Shown here in pieces: positions 55,251-64,000 of a stretch of 64,000 nt of DNA. Position numbers and translations under genes: made by a program. Below the pieces are notes generated by a model, which searched no databases, had not been told where the DNA came from, and saw nothing but the letters and a program-made list of their open reading frames with translations. This DNA comes from Rhizobium sp. R635. GTDB taxonomy: Bacteria > Pseudomonadota > Alphaproteobacteria > Rhizobiales > Rhizobiaceae. Location of the stretch: positions 145,295-209,294 of the forward strand of contig NZ_LOKX01000003.1 of NCBI RefSeq assembly GCF_002211285.1. Reading direction: 5' to 3'. Position 1 is the stretch's first letter. Every line of letters starts with the position of its first letter.

Positions 55251-56423
55251 ATGAAACTGATCGAGAAGCGGGTCGTCCTGCATTTCCCGGGCTTCGAGCC
55301 CCTCGACGGCGCTGCCCACAGGGCTCGCTATGAGCGCTCGGCCAGGCAGAGCGCCGCGGTGTGGGGCTATTCGATCGAGACGGGAACGCCGGAGGCGGGA
55401 AGCGATCCCCTCAGCTTCGAGGTGATGACGAGCGAGGCGATCGGCGGCGGGTCGGATTCCCATAGCTGGCAGACGAAGAGCCGGATCCACATGGTCGAGC
55501 ATGATGTGCTCGTGCGCCGGCTGCGCAGCCGCAGCACGGTAAGCCGCATCATCGCGGGCTTTCGAAGCTGCGTTGAGATCATGCTCGAGGGCGGCATGCG
55601 GGGATATTTCCGCCATGCCTGGCGTTTCGGCCTGTTCTTCCTGTTTCCCTTCCTGCTGACAGCCCTGGCGATCGCGTTGACGGCGCAGATCGCTCTCCTG
55701 CCTTATGGTCTCGGCTTCCCGGCCTGGCACATGCTCTGGAGCGGATCGCTGGCGCTTTGCTTCTTCATCTTCGCCTTCCTGCCGTTTTCCGAGCGTTTCC
55801 ATACGCTGCATCTCTTTGCCGATTGGGAAATGGCGGTGGCGCTCGGCCGTATGGACCAGGCTGAATTCAACGACTGGCTGGAGGGCCGGGCCGTTGCCGT
55901 GCGCAAGGCGCTCATGGAAGAGGCGGATGAATATGTGATCTCGTCGCACAGCATGGGATCAAGCGTCGCCGCCCATGTCATCGGCATTCTGCTCGAAAGG
56001 GAGCCGGAGATCTTCAAGGGCAAGCGCGTCGTGTTTGCCACGCTCGGCAGCGCGGTCCTGCAATGCGCACTCTTGTCATCGGCGAAGCTGCTTCGCGCCC
56101 GCGTCGGGCTGATCGCCCGCTGTCCCGAGATTTCCTGGCTCGACGTGCAGTGCCTAACGGATTCGATCAATTTCTACAAGGTGCCGGTCGTTGCCGTCTG
56201 CGGCCATGCCGATGCGCCCCCGGCGAAGATCCTTCTCATCCGCGTCAAGCAGATGCTGACGGGCGAGCATTACCGCAAAATCCGCAAGGACCAACTGCGG
56301 GTCCATCGCCAATATGTGCTCGGACCGGACATGAAATCCTCGTTCGATTTCACGTTGCTCACCGCCGGCCCGATGCCGGCTTCGGTCTTTGCCTATCCGG
56401 AGCAGGACAAGCTGCCGGCTTAA
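55251..56423 (+). CDS. Membrane protein with alpha/beta-hydrolase-like GxSxG motif, unknown function
   Basis: A 390-residue protein. A soluble N-terminal part (1-115) is followed by two transmembrane helices (about 125-150 and 155-180). The C-terminal domain contains ISSHSMGSSVAAHVIG (about 228-243). Its H-S-M-G core resembles the nucleophile elbow of lipases and esterases, although the first glycine of GxSxG is replaced by serine. The N-terminal VVLHFPGFEPLD resembles an oxyanion-loop strand. Hydrolase activity is unproven. The gene lies on the opposite strand inside the otherwise collinear purL-bolA-grxD block. Confidence 0.7.
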   Translation: MKLIEKRVVLHFPGFEPLDGAAHRARYERSARQSAAVWGYSIETGTPEAGSDPLSFEVMTSEAIGGGSDSHSWQTKSRIHMVEHDVLVRRLRSRSTVSRIIAGFRSCVEIMLEGGMRGYFRHAWRFGLFFLFPFLLTALAIALTAQIALLPYGLGFPAWHMLWSGSLALCFFIFAFLPFSERFHTLHLFADWEMAVALGRMDQAEFNDWLEGRAVAVRKALMEEADEYVISSHSMGSSVAAHVIGILLEREPEIFKGKRVVFATLGSAVLQCALLSSAKLLRARVGLIARCPEISWLDVQCLTDSINFYKVPVVAVCGHADAPPAKILLIRVKQMLTGEHYRKIRKDQLRVHRQYVLGPDMKSSFDFTLLTAGPMPASVFAYPEQDKLPA

Positions 56424-56481
56424 GCCGCCGTGACTCCAGCTCACCGAGGTGTCCGGATCAATGCGCGCTCACCACGACCTC

Positions 56482-56530
56482 CCTCATTCCTGTGACTTCC
56501 CTCGGATCGAGTCCGAGGACAGGAATGAGG
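56482..56530. repeat. Palindromic repeat of the ATTCCTGTG family
   Basis: Long hairpin: CCTCATTCCTGT (56482-56493) with ACAGGAATGAGG (56519-56530), and inside it CCTCGG (56500-56505) with CCGAGG (56513-56518). The outer arm shares ATTCCTGTGAC with the cluster at 33846-33994. It lies between two convergent genes and may act as a transcription terminator. Confidence 0.7.
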
Positions 56531-56560
56531 GGTGGAGAGGTAGCGGCCAATCCTAGATTT

Positions 56561-56794
56561 TCAATCCGGCGCGGAGGTCTGCAGGGCGAGCGCGTGCAGC
56601 ACGCCGCCCATATTGCCCTTCAGCGCCTCGTAGACCATCTGGTGCTGCTGTACGCGGCTCTTGCCGCGAAAGACTTCGGCGACGACTTCGGCGGCGTAGT
56701 GGTCGCCGTCACCGGCCAGATCGCGGATCGTCACTTTGGCACCGGGAATCCCAGCCTTGATCATGTCTTCGATATCGCCGGGTTTCATGGCCAT
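56561..56794 (-). CDS. bolA: BolA family protein
   Basis: A 77-residue BolA-type protein that pairs with CGFS glutaredoxins to bind [2Fe-2S] clusters and influence iron signalling. The ATG at 56794 (MAMKPGDIEDMIKAG) starts 19 bases after the purL stop. The conserved part is DHYAAEVVAEVFRGKSRVQQHQMVYEAL (in part; about 31-58), with the invariant histidine in VQQHQMVY. The frame extends into purL, but those residues are not BolA-like. purL-bolA-grxD is a known alphaproteobacterial order. Confidence 0.93.
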   Translation of the reverse strand: MAMKPGDIEDMIKAGIPGAKVTIRDLAGDGDHYAAEVVAEVFRGKSRVQQHQMVYEALKGNMGGVLHALALQTSAPD

Positions 56795-56813
56795 GATCGT
56801 TACTCCTTGCGCA

Positions 56814-59084
<2,271 letters not shown>

Positions 59085-59165
59085 TCATGTAGCGGCGGCG
59101 CGCGACAGGAAAATGCCCGCCGTCAACAGAGGGTGGGCAGAGTGTTCCAATAAAAGATCAGATGA

Positions 59166-59744
59166 TCAGAACTTGTAGCCGACCTGCAGGCCGGCGCGCG
59201 TCATGCCGTCGTTAGGTCCGTCGCAGAGATTGGCATGGGAGGAATGGGCAATTTGGGCCATCACATTCCAATTGCGGGTGAAACGATAACCGGCGCCGAC
59301 ATATTCGTGGAAGAGGACGCGGCAGCCGAGTCCAGGGCCGTCATCATCTTCATCGAGATCGCCGGTATGGATGACGCCGCCGAAACCGGCTTCGGCAAAG
59401 AGCTTCTCGTTGAAATCGACCGTCCAGGTGAAGCCGGTGAAGAATTGCGTGGCTTCGCCCGATGTGCCGATCGAGGTGCCGACATGGACCCGCGGATGCA
59501 GCAGCCGCTGCCAGCCGACCGTCTCATCATAGCCGAAGGGATCGAAGAGGGCGGTAATTTCGGGAAAAACGCCGTTTTCCCGGGAGTGGCCCGATTGTAC
59601 CGAGGCCGAGGCGCCGAAGCGCAATTCGTCGAATATTTGTTCACCTGCACTTGCAGAGTTGGCCATGGCAAAAAAGCCCATAACCGTCCCTACTGACGCA
59701 ATACCCAAGAAGCGCAGAACGACCTTGTTGAAGTCGATCTTCAT
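59166..59744 (-). CDS. PagL-like lipid A 3-O-deacylase / acyloxyacyl hydrolase family outer-membrane protein
   Basis: A 192-residue protein from the ATG at 59744 with a signal peptide of about 33 residues ending in ASA. The mature part alternates polar and aromatic residues like an eight-strand beta barrel and ends in YKF, with the C-terminal Phe typical of outer-membrane proteins. Near the end it has the stretch AHSSHANL with His167-x-Ser169, which matches the H-x-S catalytic pair of PagL. It may remove an acyl chain from lipid A. Activity is inferred. Confidence 0.75.
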   Translation of the reverse strand: MKIDFNKVVLRFLGIASVGTVMGFFAMANSASAGEQIFDELRFGASASVQSGHSRENGVFPEITALFDPFGYDETVGWQRLLHPRVHVGTSIGTSGEATQFFTGFTWTVDFNEKLFAEAGFGGVIHTGDLDEDDDGPGLGCRVLFHEYVGAGYRFTRNWNVMAQIAHSSHANLCDGPNDGMTRAGLQVGYKF

Positions 59745-59869
59745 CCGCTGTCCTTTGATTCCCTCACCCAAGGAGGAATGACAAAGAGGTAGCATGGCAG
59801 GCAGAGGGGTAAAGAACCGCGATTCAACGCCGATATTTTTTCGGAACTATGACGTGTATTTGCAACAGG

Positions 59870-61288
59870 TCATATTTCGCCGTCATAGGCGGAGCCGCCA
59901 TTTTCCAAGAGACGGCGCAGGATCATCAGGCCCGAGATCAGCTCCTGTCCTGTTTTCGGCGAGGAGAAACCGACGCGAACACGGTGATAGGTTTTTTCGC
60001 CACGCGCCGTCTTGAACTCGTCCTCGTCGTCGACCAGCACGCCGTCGCGGAAGGCGGCATTCTTGAAGGTGCCGGACATCCAAGGCTCAGGGAGCTTCAG
60101 CCAGAGGAAGGGCGCATGCGGGTGCGATTCGAAATCGAAACCCTGCAAATACTCGCGGGCGAGCTGGGTACGGCGGGCAAGCTCCTCAACGCTCGACTTG
60201 CGGATCTCGTGCGCGGCGCCGCTTTCGACGAGCCGTGCACAGGTCTCCGCCAGGATGAACGGCAGGCCGCCCGTGATCATCCTGTGCGTTACCTTGATGC
60301 GCTGCGCGAAATGCGGCGGGCAGGCAACCCAGCCGCCGCGCACGCCGGCGGCGACCGATTTCGACAGGCCGTTGACGAGAAAGGTGCGATCGGGCGCAAG
60401 TGCTGCAAGCAGCGGCGTATCGTCATCGGCCATGCCGCCATAGAGATCGTCCTCGATCAACCAGACGCCATGCTTCCTGGCGATGCCGGCGATCGCGGCA
60501 CGCCGCTCATAGGGCATGATCGCCACCGTCGGGTTATGGACCGTCGGCATCAGGAAGGCGAGCTTCGGGTGCTGCTGCTGGCAAAGCCGCTCGAAATCCT
60601 CGGGGATCATGCCGAATTCATCGGAATCGACCGTCACCGTGCGGCGACCAAGAAGGCGGGCGCTGCGACTGACCTGGGTGTAGCTGAGATTCTCGAAGAC
60701 GATCTTGTCGCCCGGAGCCGAGACGGCGCCGATAACGGCGATCGCCGCCGCATGGGCGCCGAGCGTCGGGACGATATTTTCGACGTCCGGCGTCCAGCCG
60801 CTGCGGGCAAGCCAGCGACGTCCGGCTTCGAACCAGTTCGGCGGGAAACTCCGGGAGTAGGAGGAGATCTCCGCCAGATGCTGTTCGCCGATCTCCGCGA
60901 GAACGCCCGATATGATCTTGCCCTGGCCGAGGTCGGGAGCAGCAGTGGTATCGAAGCGGATCTTATTGGCAGGCGCATCCTGGAAGCGGGTGCCGCCAAG
61001 CGAGACGGTCAATGGATCGCTCTGTTCGCCGGGCGGGGTCTCGGAACGGTTCAGCACATAGGTGCCGCGCCCGACTTCGCCCGCGACCAGGCCGCGCTCG
61101 TGCACCAATGCATAGGCGCGCCCGATCGTGCCGATCGTCACGCCGATGTCATAGGCAAGGTTGCGCTGCGGCGGCAACTTGCTGCCGGCGGGCAGGGCGC
61201 CGCTCGATATGGCGGATTCGATGCTGTCGGCGAGCCGGAGATAGACCGGCCCGGAGCCGCGTGAAAGATCAGGAAGCCAATTTGTCAT
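59870..61288 (-). CDS. MocR-type regulator: GntR HTH fused to aminotransferase domain
   Basis: A 472-residue transcription regulator. An N-terminal GntR winged helix (about 12-78, GALPAGSKLPPQRNLAYDIGV in part) is joined to a fold-type I aminotransferase-like domain (about 110-460). The PLP-binding lysine is in NGLSKSVAAGVRGGW (about 282-296). MocR proteins usually sense PLP or amino compounds and control a divergent gene. Here the divergent neighbour is a DUF1127 gene, and a perfect inverted repeat lies 1 base from the start codon. Confidence 0.92.
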   Translation of the reverse strand: MTNWLPDLSRGSGPVYLRLADSIESAISSGALPAGSKLPPQRNLAYDIGVTIGTIGRAYALVHERGLVAGEVGRGTYVLNRSETPPGEQSDPLTVSLGGTRFQDAPANKIRFDTTAAPDLGQGKIISGVLAEIGEQHLAEISSYSRSFPPNWFEAGRRWLARSGWTPDVENIVPTLGAHAAAIAVIGAVSAPGDKIVFENLSYTQVSRSARLLGRRTVTVDSDEFGMIPEDFERLCQQQHPKLAFLMPTVHNPTVAIMPYERRAAIAGIARKHGVWLIEDDLYGGMADDDTPLLAALAPDRTFLVNGLSKSVAAGVRGGWVACPPHFAQRIKVTHRMITGGLPFILAETCARLVESGAAHEIRKSSVEELARRTQLAREYLQGFDFESHPHAPFLWLKLPEPWMSGTFKNAAFRDGVLVDDEDEFKTARGEKTYHRVRVGFSSPKTGQELISGLMILRRLLENGGSAYDGEI

Positions 61289-61289
61289 G

Positions 61290-61312
61290 GTGACAATTGC
61301 TTATATTGTCAC
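61290..61312. promoter_or_regulatory. Inverted repeat at the MocR-type gene start, putative operator
   Basis: GTGACAAT (61290-61297), 7-base spacer, ATTGTCAC (61305-61312), perfect arms. It lies between the MocR-type gene and the divergent DUF1127 gene, directly next to the regulator start, so autoregulation is plausible. Confidence 0.65.
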
Positions 61313-61369
61313 ATTGTATCTGTCAAGATTAAGAGTCAATTCCAACGGATCGCCGAAAGGATTCCTGGA

Positions 61370-61624
61370 ATGTCTGCTTTGCCTGAAATCAAAATGCCAA
61401 TTGTACCAATTGCCTCCTTCGAAGACAGAAGAGTGATTGCCTCGCCGGCCGAGCCAGCCGAGGCGACGCGTCTCGGCCGAATCTGGGCGGCTATTCTTCT
61501 CTGGCATGAGAAGCGGGAAGGTCGGCGCGCATTGAGAGGCCTGACGGCGGGCGAACTCAAGGATATCGGTGTGTCACAGTCCGATGCGGCCCGTGAGGTC
61601 GGCAAGTCTTTCTTTTGGGATTAA
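61370..61624 (+). CDS. DUF1127 domain protein
   Basis: An 84-residue protein with a C-terminal DUF1127 domain (about 38-80): an Arg-rich helix LLWHEKREGRRALRGLTAGELKDIGVSQSDAAREV (in part). Short DUF1127 proteins of alphaproteobacteria bind RNA and affect small-RNA and phosphate physiology; this one is of the longer kind with an N-terminal extension of unknown role. The ATG at 61370 has AGGA about 8 bases upstream. It is divergent from the MocR-type gene with 81 bases between them. Confidence 0.85.
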   Translation: MSALPEIKMPIVPIASFEDRRVIASPAEPAEATRLGRIWAAILLWHEKREGRRALRGLTAGELKDIGVSQSDAAREVGKSFFWD

Positions 61625-61937
61625 GCCTGGCGTGCAAAGATTTGCAGCGGTTCACCGTTCTGTCGTCGGTCGAGGATTGCCAGGGACGATGGAACGGTGA
61701 CGGCTCGAAGCCTTGCCCGGGAAACGCGAGCAACTGCCCCAATCGCGAGGCACGAGGTAGCGAGCTTACGTTAGTGACGGGAAATTTGCTGCTTATTAGC
61801 CACACCCACTTAAAAATGCAGGAAACACAAGCACCCCCATGGTGCCTTACCTCTGCGTGAGCTACATCTCCACAAACAACCGCAGCAGGTTCCGCACTCG
61901 CGATAAATCCGCAGCTTTGAGGGGAATAATTCCGCGT
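61625..61937. other. 313-bp intergenic region, nothing recognised
   Basis: The second half (about 61780-61930) is AT-richer than the rest of the window. No gene, repeat copy, RNA or clear promoter is identified. It marks the change from core genes to the exporter fragment and protease. Confidence 0.5.
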
Positions 61938-62426
61938 ATGGATGGCGTCATTTCGCAGCATCTGGACTCCGGTCTTCGTGCGCCCTGCGGGATTGCTGCG
62001 TTCTATCGAATTGCTGCCGACGCGGCTCAATTGCGGCGCGACTTGACGTTGAAGGGATGCTCGTCCCGGGCCGATGGCATTCAGAGAGCCGCCAAGATTA
62101 TCAGGCTCAAGGCGCGTCTCGCGGATAAGGTCACGGAGGAACGGCTTCGAACCATGCCGATCCCCCCTATCGTCAAACCACGCAGCGGATCCTTTCAGGT
62201 GTTCGCCGGGTTGAATCCGTCAGGGAAGTACAGACCTGTCGATCCGATGACGCGCGTTAATCGCGAAGTTACTCCGTCGGATATACGCGTTAGCGCATTG
62301 GCCCGAAAATCGGAATCGATTTTCGGAAAGCACGATTTGAAGATTGAAAATGTAGAGCGTTCTTTGGCGTCCGACAGGACGCAGGGCGCTCTGGTAGAGC
62401 AGCATAGGCAAACGGGGATCCGATGA
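61938..62426 (+). pseudogene. Truncated type I secretion ABC exporter (N-terminal C39-like domain only)
   Basis: The reading frame from the ATG at 61938 encodes about 110 residues that match the C39 peptidase-like domain at the start of HlyB-type exporters: SGLRAPCGIAAFYRIAADAAQ, then RAAKIIRLKARLADKV and SGSFQVFAGLNPSGKYRPVD (each in part). Full exporters have about 700 residues, with a transmembrane domain and an ATPase domain after this. Here the frame runs into a dispersed palindromic repeat (62301-62393) and stops at 62426, overlapping the protease start by four bases. The exporter part is therefore a remnant, although the 162-codon frame itself is open. Confidence 0.72.
62301..62393. 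repeat. Dispersed intergenic palindromic repeat, copy 2
   Basis: Same order as the copy at 14786-14877: GCCCGAAAATCGGAATCG, the palindrome CGAAAATCG/CGATTTTCG, GTAGAGCGTTCTTTGGCGTCC (in part) and the hairpin GCGTCC/GGACGC, ending in GCGCTCTGG. It lies at the 3' end of the exporter remnant, 29 bases before the protease ATG, and marks the breakpoint. Confidence 0.78.
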
Positions 62427-64000
62427 CAGGCATTATTACCTCCACGAAGGATGTGTTCTTGACGGGGGATAAGAAAATTGACGGGCTTCTCAGCGGCATT
62501 GCCTGGGACGGCACGATAACCTATGCGTTTCCCACTCTCTCGACATCGTATTCCTATAGCGGCGAGAAAGATTTCGATTTCTCGTCGATTTCCTCGCAAC
62601 AGCAATCTGCAGCTTTGTTTTTTATGGAGCAATCCTATGGAAACGCGGCAAATGACGGTTTTTCGGTAGAGGGGTTTACGAACGCCAATTTCACGGCGGG
62701 AAGCGCCGATACCGCAACCGTGCGGTTCGCTCAGTCGTCCCTGCCTTCGACGGCATGGGGCTACTATCCGGACTCTAGCAACAGCGGCGGTGATGTCTGG
62801 TTCGGGACGGAATATGCCGGTACGGAATCCGATTATCGCTATCCGGAGTTCGGCAACTATGCGGGACACACCCTGGCGCATGAGCTCGGTCATGCTCTCG
62901 GGCTGAAACATGCTCACGAACCGGATTTTTTCTACAATCCCACGGTCGTTCCGCGTGCCTACGATTCGGTCGAATATACGATCATGACCTATCGTACATA
63001 TGTCGGAGACAGTACGAGCGGCGGGTACAAGTACGAGGCTGACGGCGCGCCACAGACCTTCATGATGCTCGACATCGCCGCCCTGCAGGAAATGTATGGT
63101 GCAGACTACACCACGAACAGCGGCGATACCGTCTATAAGTGGAATCCGAACGAAGGTGTCACCTATGTCGACGGGGTTGCGGCCATCACCCCTGATGCCA
63201 ACCGGATCTTCGCGACAATCTGGGACGGCGGCGGTATCGATACCTATGATTTGAGTGCTTATACCACCGCCCTCAATATCGATCTGCGAGCGGGGGGATA
63301 CTCGGTCTTTTCCCAAAGCCAGCTAGCCGATCTGTGGGGTGGTCCGAACGATGGCTATGCCCGCGGCAACATTTTCAACGCGCTTCTTTATAACGGCAAC
63401 CTTGCGTCGTTGATCGAGAATGTTCAGGCCGGCTCCGGCAGCGACAATATTGTAGGCAACGAGGCGAACAATACGTTATGGGGCAATGCTGGAAATGATT
63501 CGCTTTATGGTGGTGCCGGCAATGATACATTGATCGGCGGTGCTGGTTCCGACTGGATGGTGGGCGGCGTGGGCAACGACCTCTATGTTGTCGACGATAC
63601 CTTCGATTCTGTGATCGAGTTCGGGAACGAGGGGACGGACACGGTCCAGACGGCGCTTTCAAACCATGCGCTCGACAGCAATGTCGAGATCCTGATCTAC
63701 ACGGGATCGGGCAATTTCACGGGCACCGGCAACGCGGTCGCCAACACGATTACCGGCGGCGCCGGCAATGATGTCCTGAATGGCGGGTATGGCGCCGACA
63801 CTCTGATTGGTGGAGTGGGCGACGACACCTATGTCGTCGACAATGTCGGCGACGTCGTCGTCGAGAATACCGACGAGGGTATCGACACGGTTCGCGCGCT
63901 GGCAAACTATACGCTCGGCAGCAATGTCGAGAACCTCACCTACATCGGCACGGCAGCCTTTACCGGAACCGGCAATGGGCTCGACAACGTTATAACCGGC
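62423..64000 (+). CDS. Serralysin-like M10 metalloprotease with RTX repeats (3' end outside window)
   Basis: Secreted zinc protease. The visible 526 residues are open to the window edge. The ATG at 62423 follows GGGGATCCG. The catalytic motif HELGHALGLKH (153-163, HExxHxxGxxH) and the Met-turn in YTIMTYRTY (Met188) define a metzincin of peptidase family M10. From about residue 337 there are RTX calcium-binding nonapeptides (GGAGNDTLIGG, GGVGDDTYVVD) arranged in blocks separated by DTVxxxLxNYxLGxNVENL-type linkers. There is no N-terminal signal peptide, as expected for type I secretion with a C-terminal signal beyond the window. The only exporter sequence nearby is the truncated fragment upstream. 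GC content is lower than in neighbouring genes. Confidence 0.93.
   Translation, partial: MTGIITSTKDVFLTGDKKIDGLLSGIAWDGTITYAFPTLSTSYSYSGEKDFDFSSISSQQQSAALFFMEQSYGNAANDGFSVEGFTNANFTAGSADTATVRFAQSSLPSTAWGYYPDSSNSGGDVWFGTEYAGTESDYRYPEFGNYAGHTLAHELGHALGLKHAHEPDFFYNPTVVPRAYDSVEYTIMTYRTYVGDSTSGGYKYEADGAPQTFMMLDIAALQEMYGADYTTNSGDTVYKWNPNEGVTYVDGVAAITPDANRIFATIWDGGGIDTYDLSAYTTALNIDLRAGGYSVFSQSQLADLWGGPNDGYARGNIFNALLYNGNLASLIENVQAGSGSDNIVGNEANNTLWGNAGNDSLYGGAGNDTLIGGAGSDWMVGGVGNDLYVVDDTFDSVIEFGNEGTDTVQTALSNHALDSNVEILIYTGSGNFTGTGNAVANTITGGAGNDVLNGGYGADTLIGGVGDDTYVVDNVGDVVVENTDEGIDTVRALANYTLGSNVENLTYIGTAAFTGTGNGLDNVITG

Overview
The window looks like chromosome of an alphaproteobacterium of the order Rhizobiales, most probably a Rhizobium of the R. 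leguminosarum/R. etli type. This rests on the high GC content, on gene families typical of the order (a giant polar-growth-ring-like coiled-coil protein, CckA, FliO-like, YcjX/YcjF and an alphaproteobacterial DksA), on a GAAC-N7-GTAC SOS box before recA, and on short palindromic intergenic repeats resembling those I know from rhizobial genomes. The assignment is inferred from the sequence alone. Nearly all of it is ordinary single-copy core genome. I found no tRNA, rRNA, CRISPR array, insertion sequence or prophage.

Layout. 1-3.7 kb: a phospholipid-transport (Mla-type) operon, mlaE (5' end cut by the window), mlaF, mlaD and a lipoprotein. 3.9-6.0 kb: a GAF-GGDEF-PilZ-like signalling protein and a D-Ala-D-Ala carboxypeptidase. 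6.3-13.4 kb: one 2371-residue membrane-anchored coiled-coil protein with eleven 132-bp tandem repeats, probably the homologue of the Agrobacterium Growth Pole Ring protein. It is divergent from a small Hpt phosphotransfer protein, and the shared upstream region carries CtrA-like and GANTC sites. 14.4-24.5 kb: ferredoxin, a DUF922 secreted protease-like protein, folP-folB-folK, a secreted protein, the YcjF/YcjX pair, SixA, DksA, DUF1062 and a FliO-like membrane protein. 24.8-38.2 kb: cckA, psuK-psuG, recA, alaS, an AraC/GyrI regulator, a RelE/HigA-type toxin-antitoxin pair behind a perfect 17-bp inverted repeat, GST, GNAT and icd. 38.4-48.8 kb: a periplasmic protein, a FUSC transporter, trmJ-murI, a HerA-like ATPase, rpsD with a long leader, glsA, ttcA and two tandem inositol-monophosphatase paralogues. 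48.9-61.6 kb: GNAT, a divergent EF-G-like GTPase, two tandem Bcr/CflA MFS exporters, grxD, a histone-tail-like basic protein, a membrane hydrolase-like protein, bolA, purL, a PagL-like outer-membrane protein, a MocR regulator and a DUF1127 protein. 61.9-64.0 kb: a truncated type I secretion exporter fragment, then a serralysin-like RTX metalloprotease that runs off the window.

Two parts deserve most attention. The first is the cell-cycle and polar-growth locus (Growth Pole Ring-like protein, Hpt, CtrA/CcrM-like sites, with cckA 11 kb away). The second is the right end, where an exporter N-terminal domain has decayed into a dispersed palindromic repeat whose edge lies directly before an M10/RTX protease gene of lower GC. 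Many genes here appear to use TTG or GTG starts. I moved several starts inward where a signal peptide, a ribosome binding site or family length decided it.
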